From: CAZSAA01 sp964604915
GTDB taxonomy: Bacteria > Patescibacteriota > Patescibacteriia > Patescibacteriales > UBA12465
Assembly (NCBI GenBank): GCA_964604915.1
Contig: CAZSAA010000034.1
Coordinates: 1 to 7,435, forward strand
Reading direction: 5' to 3'
Length of the DNA stretch: 7,435 bases
Shown piece by piece: positions 1 through 7,287 of this stretch. The notes under the pieces are model-generated. The model ran no database searches. It saw only the letters and a program-made list of their open reading frames with translations, and was not told where the DNA came from. The position numbers and the translations under genes are program-made. Each line of letters starts with the position of its first letter. The stretch's first letter is position 1.

Positions 1-974
1 ATCACGGAAATATATGAATCGGAAAGGGAGAAGTCGCCTGTAGCGAAATACTTGCCCACTATCCCGACATTTACCGTACCCTCCCCGCCCTTGCTCGCTT
101 CGCACATCAGCCGCCAGGCTTCATTGCCAGGCGCATTCTCCCGTTCGGGCAAGGAGAATTTCTCCAAGATGCGGCTGCCAAGGTTATCTTTTTCAAAATT
201 GAGCGGGATGTCATAGATGGAATCGGCATCAGGCGCGGCAATCACATCTTCTATCGCTACATTGCAATTAATAGCCAATTTATCCCGCCTAGCCATATCT
301 ATCGGCCGCTCGCTACGGGCGACCAGGAAATCTGGTTGGATGCCCGCGCTATTGAGGCTGCGCACCGCATGCTGGGTAGGTTTGGTCTTCATTTCGCCAA
401 TCATATGCGGCACCGGCAGGTATGAGACCATCACGAACAGAACGTCTTTTGGTTGGTATAGCTTCATGACGCGGGCCGCTTCCAAAAATAGCAGGTTCTC
501 GTATTCGCCGACCGTACCGCCAATCTCTATCGTCACGATTTCCGCTCCAGTCTTATCCACCGCCTTACGTATGCGGTCGCGAATTTCCATCGGGATATGA
601 GGAACGACCTGGACGCACTTGCCGGCATATTCCAAATTCCGTTCACGATTGATGACCGTCTGGTATATGCGGCCGGTGGTCATGTAGTTCTCCTTGTATA
701 TATTGGTACCCAGGAAACGCTCATAGTTGCCGATATCCTGGTCCGTCTCATCACCGTCTTCAGTCACGAAGACTTCGCCATGCTCGATGGGATTCATCGT
801 GCCGGCATCAACGTTGATATACGGATCCATCTTTATCGCGCTCACGCGATAGCCCTTGGCTTGCAGTATCTGACCAATGGAAGCGGTCGTTACCCCCTTC
901 CCTACTCCTGACATCACTCCGCCGACCACGAAGATATATTTCGTCGGGTTCGCTTTCTTTTGTTCTTCTTCCAT
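1..974 (-). CDS. pyrG: CTP synthase, N-terminal 324 residues (runs off the left edge)
   Basis: CTP synthase makes CTP from UTP, ATP and glutamine, the last step of de novo pyrimidine nucleotide synthesis, in the cytoplasm. The whole amidoligase (synthetase) domain is present, about residues 12-275. It shows the P-loop GGVMSGVGKG (18-27), DPYINVDAGTM (50-60), HGEVFVTEDG (65-74), the Mg-site Asp80 in ETDQD, the second metal-site Glu150 in IEIGGTVG, and the UTP/CTP-site KTKPTQ (196-201). At VGIVGKYF (303-310) the class I glutaminase domain begins. The sequence is cut at residue 324, so the catalytic Cys-His-Glu triad of that domain lies outside the window. The family is usually about 530-560 residues. 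The ATG at 974 gives the expected short lead before the P-loop, but no Shine-Dalgarno is visible in front of it. It is the most downstream visible gene of the operon, 20 bases after the S41 protease. The P-loop and the YMTTGRIYQ segment are of a form I associate with CPR bacteria. The identification is secure. Confidence 0.97.
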   Translation of the reverse strand, partial: MEEEQKKANPTKYIFVVGGVMSGVGKGVTTASIGQILQAKGYRVSAIKMDPYINVDAGTMNPIEHGEVFVTEDGDETDQDIGNYERFLGTNIYKENYMTTGRIYQTVINRERNLEYAGKCVQVVPHIPMEIRDRIRKAVDKTGAEIVTIEIGGTVGEYENLLFLEAARVMKLYQPKDVLFVMVSYLPVPHMIGEMKTKPTQHAVRSLNSAGIQPDFLVARSERPIDMARRDKLAINCNVAIEDVIAAPDADSIYDIPLNFEKDNLGSRILEKFSLPERENAPGNEAWRLMCEASKGGEGTVNVGIVGKYFATGDFSLSDSYISV

Positions 975-994
975 ATGGCTTATATGACTAATGA

Positions 995-2212
995 TTATTT
1001 AGCAGCTTTGAGCAATTCCACGGCCTTATCCATCTGGACGTCGCGACCCGCCTTAATATCTTCATCGGTAAATTCTACCTTTATCTCCGGTTCAATGCCC
1101 TTCTCGTCGATATAGTCCCCCGCTGGAGTGAGCCAACTGGCCACGGTGACCTTGAGCGAAGACCCGTTGCTGAGCGGTTCGATGGACTGGACAGAGCCTT
1201 TGCCGAAGCTGGTCGTACCTACTACCGTCGCCTTCTTGTAGTCGCGCAAGGCGCCAGCTAATATCTCCGAAGCTGAAGCGCTGCCTCCGTTTATCAACAC
1301 CACTGTCGGGAAGGACCCGAGACGGAAACTGCCAGTAGCCGGGTATTCGTTGCGTCGGCCCTCGGAGAACTGTTCGGCCACGACCGGTCCTTCTTTGATC
1401 CAATCGCTCGCTACGGCAACCGATACGTCCAGATAGCCACCCGGATTATTGCGCAGATCCAGGACTAATCCCTTGGGATTATCCAACAGGATCTGCCTGA
1501 CTGCCTCGTTGAAGAGGGTAAGGGTATCATCCCCGAAGCTATATATGCTTATCACTCCGATCCCGTCCTTCCTTAATTCATATTTGACGCTCTTTATCAC
1601 AATCAGGTCGCGGGTAATCGATATATCCTGGGATTTATCGCCGCTTGCTGGAATGACGGTAAGGGTAACGGCAGTGCCTTTGGGGCCGCGGATAAGGCGG
1701 ACAGCTTCATCGACGCTCAGACCCAAGGTCGCCTTGCCGTCGATGGCATATATCTTGTCGCCGGCCTTTATTCCGGCTTTTTCCGCCGGCATGCCAGAAA
1801 TGGGCGCCACAACCGTGATCATCCCGTCCTTCATGCCAATCTCGGCGCCGATGCCTTCGAAGCTGCCGGACATATCTTCGAAAAATTCCTTGTTCTCCTC
1901 CGGCGTCATGAAGACGGTATACGGATCGTCGACTGATTCAGCTAAGCCCTTCAAGGAGCCATAGAACATGTCAGAATCGTTTAACTTATTCTTCTCGATA
2001 TGCTGGGTGCGCAGCTTATCCCACACCTCCCAGTACAGGTTGAAGCTGAGCTCTTCGGTGGAAGAGGCTTGGTCATCCTGGGTGTCAGAATAGGCAAGCG
2101 GCCTTTGTGCCGGCGCGCTACTCTTAGATACATAAACGCCGCTTAAGAAAGAAGCGGACATTAATATCAGGGCAACAGCACCGACGACCAATTTATTATT
2201 AGTTATTTTCAT
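995..2212 (-). CDS. S41-family C-terminal processing peptidase (CtpA/CtpB-like) with PDZ domain
   Basis: This 405-aa protein is a membrane-anchored or exported serine protease of family S41, which cleaves substrates near their C-termini using a Ser-Lys dyad. An N-terminal hydrophobic segment (about 8-28) after two lysines is a signal anchor or signal peptide. A helical N-terminal region follows (about 55-110), then a PDZ domain (about 115-190, with GIGAEIGMKDG and AGIKAGDKIYAIDG) and the S41 core (about 200-380). The core shows GLVLDLRNNPGGYLD (248-262), catalytic Ser313 in GGSASASE, Lys338 in SFGKGSVQ 25 residues later, and Gln342. These match the Ser-Lys-Gln spacing of Bacillus CtpB. The length is normal. 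Translation starts four bases after tsaC, with an AAGGGA ribosome site inside the tsaC end. In Bacillus, CtpB acts in spore signalling; here the substrate cannot be deduced. It could take part in envelope protein maturation or quality control. The family call is certain, the substrate unknown. Confidence 0.96.
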   Translation of the reverse strand: MKITNNKLVVGAVALILMSASFLSGVYVSKSSAPAQRPLAYSDTQDDQASSTEELSFNLYWEVWDKLRTQHIEKNKLNDSDMFYGSLKGLAESVDDPYTVFMTPEENKEFFEDMSGSFEGIGAEIGMKDGMITVVAPISGMPAEKAGIKAGDKIYAIDGKATLGLSVDEAVRLIRGPKGTAVTLTVIPASGDKSQDISITRDLIVIKSVKYELRKDGIGVISIYSFGDDTLTLFNEAVRQILLDNPKGLVLDLRNNPGGYLDVSVAVASDWIKEGPVVAEQFSEGRRNEYPATGSFRLGSFPTVVLINGGSASASEILAGALRDYKKATVVGTTSFGKGSVQSIEPLSNGSSLKVTVASWLTPAGDYIDEKGIEPEIKVEFTDEDIKAGRDVQMDKAVELLKAAK

Positions 2213-2216
2213 ATGA

Positions 2217-2822
2217 TTATTCCCTTATTATCTCCACCTGACCTGGTAAAAGCAAGTTTAGCAAACGCGAGGGGCGCGTATCTTCCAGTCGGCCAAAATC
2301 GATGACGACATCAGGCGAGAGCGGAAGGGAGGAAAAATACTCCCATATCGCTTCCCCGTCCGGCAAAGGTGTCTGTCCACTACGATTGACGCTAGTGGAG
2401 ATGATTGGCTCGCCAATCTCCTCTATCATTTTACGCAAAAAGGAGTCTTTAGGCAAACGCACCGCCAATCCTTGGTTCTGGCCGCTAAGGCCAGACGCAA
2501 GATTGCCGCGATAGGGGAGAATGAGACTGGTCGGACGGTCTTCTGCCCAAAGCTTTTCCGCTATTTCCCGCTGGCCGCTGAAATCACAATAACGACTAGC
2601 CATTTCCAAACTACCTACCAATATCACCATTCCTTTGCTAGCATCTCGGTTCTTAATGGCGTTGACTCGTTCCAAACAATCTGCCCGGCTCGCCAAGGCA
2701 CCGAGACCATATATGGTATCAGTGGGATAGGCTAGCACCTGCCCTTGGGAAAAGGCGGCCGCTATCGCTTGCCACTGTTCCTTGCTCAAGCTATCCCAGC
2801 TCTGACTCTTGATTATTATCAT
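2217..2822 (-). CDS. tsaC: L-threonylcarbamoyladenylate synthase (TsaC/YrdC/Sua5 family, short form)
   Basis: This enzyme makes threonylcarbamoyl-AMP from threonine, bicarbonate and ATP, the first step of the t6A37 modification of tRNAs that read ANN codons. The transferring partners TsaB, TsaD and TsaE are not in this window. The 201 residues form one YrdC domain with AYPTDTIYGLG (31-41), Lys57 and Arg59 of the nucleotide-site KxR, GLAVRLP (118-124), STSVNRSGQTP (142-152) and a C-terminal RPSRLLNL (183-190) like the NPSEIRD of E. coli TsaC. There is no Sua5 C-terminal domain. The usual WPGP(L/V)T segment is replaced by WAEDRPTS (92-99), which is two residues longer. The ATG at 2822 lies eight bases after the cvpA-like stop and has no Shine-Dalgarno. 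It is co-oriented with metG and rsmI, which supports a translation-related operon. The family call is firm. TsaC rather than full-length Sua5 is inferred from length. Confidence 0.94.
   Translation of the reverse strand: MIIIKSQSWDSLSKEQWQAIAAAFSQGQVLAYPTDTIYGLGALASRADCLERVNAIKNRDASKGMVILVGSLEMASRYCDFSGQREIAEKLWAEDRPTSLILPYRGNLASGLSGQNQGLAVRLPKDSFLRKMIEEIGEPIISTSVNRSGQTPLPDGEAIWEYFSSLPLSPDVVIDFGRLEDTRPSRLLNLLLPGQVEIIRE
2221..2226 (-). promoter_or_regulatory. Shine-Dalgarno site of the S41 protease gene
   Basis: The minus strand reads AAGGGA eight bases before the protease ATG at 2212. It lies inside the last codons of tsaC (…AGG GAA TAA). This is one of only two clear ribosome sites in the operon. 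It suggests that ribosomes finishing tsaC reinitiate on the protease gene. Confidence 0.65.
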
Positions 2823-2830
2823 AATGTAAG

Positions 2831-3346
2831 CTAGATGACCGACTGCAAAGCTTTCAAGGCTTCCGGTAATACGGGCAGGATGAGGTTGGTTATCTTAAGC
2901 AGGAAGGGCGCTACCTGCGAATTCACCAAGGTATCACCCCAAAGACTGCCAATCAAGGCGTATTTGGAGGAGACGTAGATGATAAGTCCAAGGAAAAAAG
3001 CGCCCTCTAGGAAACCGACTACAGCACCCAAGCCATGATTGATAAGCTTGGTGAAAGGGATGATGGAAAGCGAAGCCCAAAATTTGGCCAGCAGCGAGAA
3101 GGCTAAATTAATGATCCAAGTGACCGCGATAAAGAGGACGATGAAAGACAAAGTCTTCCCTATCCCCTCGTCACCGGGCCAAAAATCTTGGCTCCATTCG
3201 AAGAAAGTAAGGTAATATCGGCTAGCGAGGAAAGAGCCAGCGATAAGGGCGACTAAACTCCCCAGCAAGCGGATTATCCCTTTCGATAGGCCGTGCCAAG
3301 TAGAGATAAGCAGCAGCACTATCAATACGATGTCTAAAGTGGACAT
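2831..3346 (-). CDS. CvpA-family integral membrane protein
   Basis: This 171-aa protein is almost entirely hydrophobic, with four predicted membrane segments (about 4-20, 23-41, 66-88 and 105-126). The first pair is separated by a short GLSKGIIR turn, as in CvpA (colicin V production) proteins. The later INHGLGAVVGFLEGAF (102-117) matches the family's loop and fourth helix, in which a Gly-rich NxxLGxxxGxxxG pattern precedes the membrane segment. A short C-terminal tail with amphipathic character follows. The family's molecular role is not settled. In E. coli cvpA is needed for colicin V export and lies upstream of purF. Elsewhere it has been linked to envelope stress and bile tolerance. Here it sits between metG (21-base gap) and tsaC (8-base gap), and no colicin gene is near. 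The start ATG has only an AT-rich leader, no Shine-Dalgarno. The family call is moderately firm, being based on topology and one motif. The function is unknown. Confidence 0.8.
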   Translation of the reverse strand: MSTLDIVLIVLLLISTWHGLSKGIIRLLGSLVALIAGSFLASRYYLTFFEWSQDFWPGDEGIGKTLSFIVLFIAVTWIINLAFSLLAKFWASLSIIPFTKLINHGLGAVVGFLEGAFFLGLIIYVSSKYALIGSLWGDTLVNSQVAPFLLKITNLILPVLPEALKALQSVI

Positions 3347-3367
3347 AGTTTAATATATTTTAATTGC

Positions 3368-4807
3368 TTAGATTAATCGAGGAAAAAGCGATTCGCCTTT
3401 CTTTACCTGCGGAGCAGAAAAATTATCCGCCACCTTGGCGGCACTTCCAGGCAGGAAGGGTCGCAGGAGGTCGGCAATATGCAGGATACGCTTAGCCAAG
3501 GAAGCCAGGATAACAGCCGCCGCCTCCTTATCTTCCATCTTCCAGGGGGCGGCTTTAGTCAACTCCTCATTGCACTCTCCGATCTTTGACCAGATAAATG
3601 AGAGCGTACCACCGAAATCGTAGGCCTCCATGCGCTGCCGATACTCCTGCTGCCACGCGGCCAACTCGCCTTGATAGTCGAGCGACCAGGTGGTAGCGAT
3701 ATTGCCTTTTTCCAGCAAGTTCCCCACTCTCGCGGCCAAATTGCCGAGGCCATTAGCTAGGTCAGCATTATATTTTATGAGAAATTTCTGTTCGGAAAAA
3801 TCCCCGTCCTCGAAGGTCGGCACGTCGGACAGGAGGTAGTAGCGCAAAGCGTCGATGCCGTACTTAGCGGTAATTTCTAGCGGTTCGATCGTATTGCCCG
3901 CGCTCTTGCTTATCTTCTTCCCGTTGAGGGTGAGGAAGCCGAAGACGAGCACTTGGGCAGAATTTGGCAGCCCAGCCGACATCAGCATCGCCTGCCACAT
4001 AGCTGATTGCTGCCGTAAGTTATCCTTACCGCAAACCTGCAGCCCGGGCCAGAAAGCCTGGAAACGTTCTTGGTCCTCCGGCCAACCCAGGCAGGAGATG
4101 TAGTTTACCAAAGCATCGAACCAGACATACATGACTTGCTCGTCGTCGCCGGGGACCGATATGCCCCAGGGCATCTTGCTTCTGAGCCGGGAAATGGAAA
4201 AATCCTGCAAGCCGGCCGCGACGAAATTGTGGATCTCCTTCAAGCGGTGCTCAGGCTTTACAAAATCCGGTTGGGAGTCATAGAAGCTAAGGAGCGGCGC
4301 CTGGTATTTGGAAAAACGGAAGAAATAGTTCTCTTCCTCGATGATCTCAAGCGGACGATTGGGATGGAACGGGCAAACGCCATTTTCCAGGTCGGAATCG
4401 CTTTTCTCGAGCTCGCAACCGACGCAATACTTCACCTTATAGTTCTTCTTATAAATATCGCCAGCCTCTTCGCACTTCTTCCAGAAAGCTTGAGCCGCTT
4501 TGGCATGCGCTTCGTCAGTGGTGCGGATAAAGTTATCATAACTGAGATCAAGTTCGCTCCGCAGGCCCTTGAAGCTCTCCGCCAGCCTATCGCAATACTC
4601 CTGCGGCGTTATTCCCATCTCCCCGGCCTTCTGATATATCTTGAGGCCGTGTTCGTCCGTGCCGGTATTGAAGAAGACCTCCTTGCCCAAGGCACGTTGA
4701 TATCGCGCAATGACATCGGCGTTGATTATCTCTTTGGCGAAGCCGATATGCGGCTTGTCATTGACATAAGGGAGGGTGGTAGTGATGTAATATTTTTCTT
4801 TTTCCAT
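3368..4807 (-). CDS. metG: Methionyl-tRNA synthetase, short form without C-terminal EMAP/Trbp111 domain
   Basis: MetRS attaches methionine to initiator and elongator tRNA-Met in the cytoplasm. The 479-aa protein has a class I catalytic domain. It begins with TTLPYVNDKPHIGF, where residues 20-23 read HIGF in place of HIGH. TGTDEHG (48-54) follows. The connective domain carries a zinc knuckle with Cys128, Cys131, Cys145 and His148 (CVGC, CPFH). VWFDALVNY (228-236), GKDNLRQQSAMWQ (260-272) and the second signature KISKS (299-303) complete the active site. The all-helical anticodon-binding domain (about 340-470) includes the NEEL...APW motif with Trp422. The protein ends there, so the C-terminal tRNA-binding domain present in E. 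coli and B. subtilis MetRS (about 660-680 aa) is absent. It starts six bases after rsmI with no clear Shine-Dalgarno. The HIGF and DNLRQQSAMWQ variants are, as I recall, typical of CPR MetRS. Identity is certain. Confidence 0.97.
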   Translation of the reverse strand: MEKEKYYITTTLPYVNDKPHIGFAKEIINADVIARYQRALGKEVFFNTGTDEHGLKIYQKAGEMGITPQEYCDRLAESFKGLRSELDLSYDNFIRTTDEAHAKAAQAFWKKCEEAGDIYKKNYKVKYCVGCELEKSDSDLENGVCPFHPNRPLEIIEEENYFFRFSKYQAPLLSFYDSQPDFVKPEHRLKEIHNFVAAGLQDFSISRLRSKMPWGISVPGDDEQVMYVWFDALVNYISCLGWPEDQERFQAFWPGLQVCGKDNLRQQSAMWQAMLMSAGLPNSAQVLVFGFLTLNGKKISKSAGNTIEPLEITAKYGIDALRYYLLSDVPTFEDGDFSEQKFLIKYNADLANGLGNLAARVGNLLEKGNIATTWSLDYQGELAAWQQEYRQRMEAYDFGGTLSFIWSKIGECNEELTKAAPWKMEDKEAAAVILASLAKRILHIADLLRPFLPGSAAKVADNFSAPQVKKGESLFPRLI

Positions 4808-4813
4808 ATTTTT

Positions 4814-5572
4814 TCAATATTTTCCAATTTTTTTGATTATCTCCATATCTTCAGGTTCGTCTTCGGCCCGATGGCGGACCTTCTTCTCCCGCAGGATCAG
4901 GACAAATTCTCCCTTAAGGGCGTTAGGGTCGGCGGAAATTTCCGAGAGCACCACTTCGGGTGATCCGCTATAGAAAGTCTCGAACATCTTGCTTATCTCC
5001 CGTCCCAGGAATATCTCGAAACGCCGCTCCGCCTGCCAGGCGACTATCTCTTCAAGCAGCTTGACAATGCGGTATTTCGATTCGTATATGACGACCGGAT
5101 ATTCGCTCCCTAGCGCCTGCTTGACCATCGTCTGTCTTCCCTTCTTATGAGGCAGGAAACCGAGGAACACGAACTTATCAAGCGCCCAGCCCGCGACCGA
5201 TATGGCGGCCGAGAGCGCGCTCGGCCCGGGTATGGGCACGATCTTCGCTTCAGGCAAATTTTCCCGTACCGCCGCTACCAGCAATCCGCCCGGATCAGAT
5301 ATGCCAGGCGTACCGGCGTCGGTGATAAGGGCGATATCGCGGCCAGAAGCGAGCTCGGCCGTTATCTCTTTAATCTTCGCCACCCCCGAATGCTGGTGAA
5401 AGGAACGGGTCGGAGTGGCGATCTCATAATGGGAAAGCAGCTGACGCCCTACCCTGGTATCCTCGCACAAGACCAAGCTACATTCCCTTAGTACCCGCAA
5501 GGCCCGGAGGGTGATATCCTCCAGGTTGCCGATGGGCGTAGCGACGACATATAGCGAACCGACTTCCTTCAT
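4814..5572 (-). CDS. rsmI: 16S rRNA (cytidine-1402-2'-O)-methyltransferase, short form
   Basis: RsmI uses S-adenosylmethionine to 2'-O-methylate C1402 of 16S rRNA, in the decoding centre near the P site. The 252 residues form a tetrapyrrole-methylase (SAM-MT class III) fold with VVATPIGNLEDITLRA (9-24), CEDTR (36-40), LITDAGTPGISDPG (82-95), IPGPSA (114-119), FVFLGFLP (134-141), YESKYR (163-168, usually YESPHR) and GREISKMFET (190-199). E. coli RsmI is 286 residues. This one ends in a charged tail (KKVRHRAEDEPEDMEI) and lacks the C-terminal helix-turn-helix domain. The ATG overlaps the upstream membrane protein's TGA by four bases (ATGA) and is preceded by AAGGA nine bases away. Its translation is therefore likely coupled to that gene. 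metG follows after six bases. Identity is certain. That the shortened form keeps C1402 specificity is inference. Confidence 0.96.
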   Translation of the reverse strand: MKEVGSLYVVATPIGNLEDITLRALRVLRECSLVLCEDTRVGRQLLSHYEIATPTRSFHQHSGVAKIKEITAELASGRDIALITDAGTPGISDPGGLLVAAVRENLPEAKIVPIPGPSALSAAISVAGWALDKFVFLGFLPHKKGRQTMVKQALGSEYPVVIYESKYRIVKLLEEIVAWQAERRFEIFLGREISKMFETFYSGSPEVVLSEISADPNALKGEFVLILREKKVRHRAEDEPEDMEIIKKIGKY

Positions 5573-7287
5573 ATCACGTTATCCTTGCGCTCACGGATAT
5601 ATTTAGTCCAATCCTCGGCGATGTTGACGAGCACCTTGAACGGCGCCTCGATGATAAAGTCGAAGATGAAGACGAAGATATTGACGCGTGACATATTACG
5701 CGAGAGCCAGCGGCCGCTCACGATGATAGGCATATAGAAGAGGTCGACCAGGAAGGTGAAGAGATTTTCCCGGCGCTCGACCACGATGAGGTCTTTGACG
5801 CTACGGGTGACCACGACGCTGAAGAAACTGACGAAGGCCAGGAAGAACATGAAGATGATTATGCTTACCCAAGTGAAATTGATGATGGTAAGGCCGCTGA
5901 CAATAAGGTATATCGAGAAGAAGAACGTGGCGACATAGAGGAAATTGAAGAAACCGTTGACAATAAAGCTACGCTTGGTCTTGCCTTGGATGACTATCGG
6001 CTGCTTCCTCTCATACCCTTTGAAAGACAGTTCCTTTATCCCGCTTATTATCTGCTCGGTGTTAGCCTTGCCCGGCGTACGGGTGAGCAGGACCAGGAAG
6101 AAGAGGAAGATGGCCGGGAAAGAAATATTAATACCGAGCGAGACATAATTTAGCTGTTCACCGAAAAAATTGATAGCCGGGATCTCGATCAGCAAGACGA
6201 AGATAGACTTGGTCAGGAAAATGTAGATGATACTGCGAATAGCGGCCCGCCAAAGCTTGGACTTGGCTTTCTTGTATTTGGCAGCGCAAAGCTTGGCCGC
6301 GGCGCCATGGAAAAGGGCTTCGCTCTGGCTGAGGTCGTTATATACCCGGGCCGGATCGCCATCGATGGTGTCGGTAAAGACGGTGTAGTATAGGGAATAT
6401 TTTTTCACGATGCGGTCTATCTTATGGTGAAAAGGATACTTAAGCTGGCGTGATATCTCTTCCCTGAGCTGCGGGAAGGAATCAGCAATCGACTTAATTG
6501 AAGCTTCATCAAGTTTCAGTCCCTCTTTCTTGGCCCAGTTCTCGTTATAATATTTGAACAGGACGAAGCTGAGCATGTCCTCGTCATACTTGAGGTAGTT
6601 GCGGGCGACCGCCAGGTATAGCTGGATCTCCCGATCGTCTTGGCCAGGCAAATCAGGGGCAAACACGACAAACTCGCGCAGCCAATTGAACATGCTACCG
6701 ACTACCGTCTGTTTCACTTGGTTCTTAGCCAAGCTCTCTTCGATATCACAAGCCGCTAGCGACATGATCCAACCTATAGCGCTATTTTTCTGCTTGATGA
6801 GCTGGTCGGCCTTGGTGATATCTTTCCTGAAACCGATTTCGTCATTTATCCGGCTCAGCACGAAAGACTTGAGGGTAATATATCTTTCCAGAAGCTGTCC
6901 CACTTCCCCGATCTTGCTCTCCGGAATGTGGTTATTGGGGAGATAGGCGCCGCGGATAAGCTCGACGATAAGGTGCTTGGCCAGGTCTTCCGGGCTGTTA
7001 TGTTTGAGCACGCCCTCAATCATCACCTGGCGCTTCAAGATGCGGATTATCGCGTTCTTGCGCAAGAGATGCTCTTCATCGTAATCAATGGCATTACGGA
7101 TCTTTTCATAGAAAAAAGCCACCTTCGAGACCAATTCGGACACTACGATCTTGGGGGTATCATCTTCTGTCACCTCGCCCTGCTTGGCCAGTTCCTGGTA
7201 TATCACCTGGAACAGACGCTTGGTATCCTCGTTGGGCTCGAGCGGCACGCTCTTGTTTTCTTTCTTGAATAGATTGGGGCTGACCAT
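5569..7287 (-). CDS. Uncharacterised 572-aa multi-pass membrane protein with large soluble N-terminal region
   Basis: I do not recognise a named family. Residues 1 to about 345 are hydrophilic, mostly helical and rich in Lys, Glu and Asp, with a basic stretch HLLRKNAIIRILKRQ (73-87) and repeated aromatic-charged segments (YLKYDEDML, KYYNENWAKKEG). Four hydrophobic segments follow at about 350-370, 385-402, 440-466 and 471-494. The loop between the second and third is basic (SFKGYERKQP to GKTKRS, about 421-439). The C-terminal part (about 500-560) is amphipathic and aromatic, with VERRENLFTFLVDLFYMP, GRWLSR and FDFIIEAPF, and ends in the charged tail TKYIRERKDNVI. This end resembles, from memory, hypothetical proteins seen repeatedly in CPR genomes. 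I see no catalytic motif, P-loop or signal peptide. The chosen start is ATG at 7287. A TTG at 7329 in the same frame would add 14 residues but would place coding sequence over the inverted repeat and candidate promoter. Its TGA overlaps the rsmI ATG. The gene is real; its function is unknown. Confidence 0.88.
   Translation of the reverse strand: MVSPNLFKKENKSVPLEPNEDTKRLFQVIYQELAKQGEVTEDDTPKIVVSELVSKVAFFYEKIRNAIDYDEEHLLRKNAIIRILKRQVMIEGVLKHNSPEDLAKHLIVELIRGAYLPNNHIPESKIGEVGQLLERYITLKSFVLSRINDEIGFRKDITKADQLIKQKNSAIGWIMSLAACDIEESLAKNQVKQTVVGSMFNWLREFVVFAPDLPGQDDREIQLYLAVARNYLKYDEDMLSFVLFKYYNENWAKKEGLKLDEASIKSIADSFPQLREEISRQLKYPFHHKIDRIVKKYSLYYTVFTDTIDGDPARVYNDLSQSEALFHGAAAKLCAAKYKKAKSKLWRAAIRSIIYIFLTKSIFVLLIEIPAINFFGEQLNYVSLGINISFPAIFLFFLVLLTRTPGKANTEQIISGIKELSFKGYERKQPIVIQGKTKRSFIVNGFFNFLYVATFFFSIYLIVSGLTIINFTWVSIIIFMFFLAFVSFFSVVVTRSVKDLIVVERRENLFTFLVDLFYMPIIVSGRWLSRNMSRVNIFVFIFDFIIEAPFKVLVNIAEDWTKYIRERKDNVI
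5582..5586 (-). promoter_or_regulatory. Shine-Dalgarno site of rsmI
   Basis: The minus strand reads AAGGA nine bases before the rsmI ATG at 5572, inside the last codons of the 572-aa membrane protein gene. Together with the ATGA stop/start overlap it supports the chosen rsmI start and translational coupling. Confidence 0.65.

Noticed and set aside
217..911. Two adjacent plus-strand frames opposite pyrG
   Set aside because: The minus strand encodes CTP synthase continuously through this stretch with all motifs intact, so these are shadows.
1449..1964. A 171-codon plus-strand frame antisense to the S41 protease
   Set aside because: It mirrors the PDZ and core coding region, has low-complexity Ser/Ile/Pro composition typical of antisense frames, and has no family motif.
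2831..3346. CvpA-like gene as evidence for a bacteriocin (colicin V) system
   Set aside because: CvpA-family proteins are widespread housekeeping membrane proteins. No colicin precursor, immunity gene or exporter is in the window.
4070..4963. A long plus-strand open frame of 297 codons antisense to metG and rsmI
   Set aside because: It lies fully opposite two unmistakable conserved genes, crosses their junction, shows no recognisable domain, and has no ribosome site I can see. It is best explained as a shadow of codon bias.
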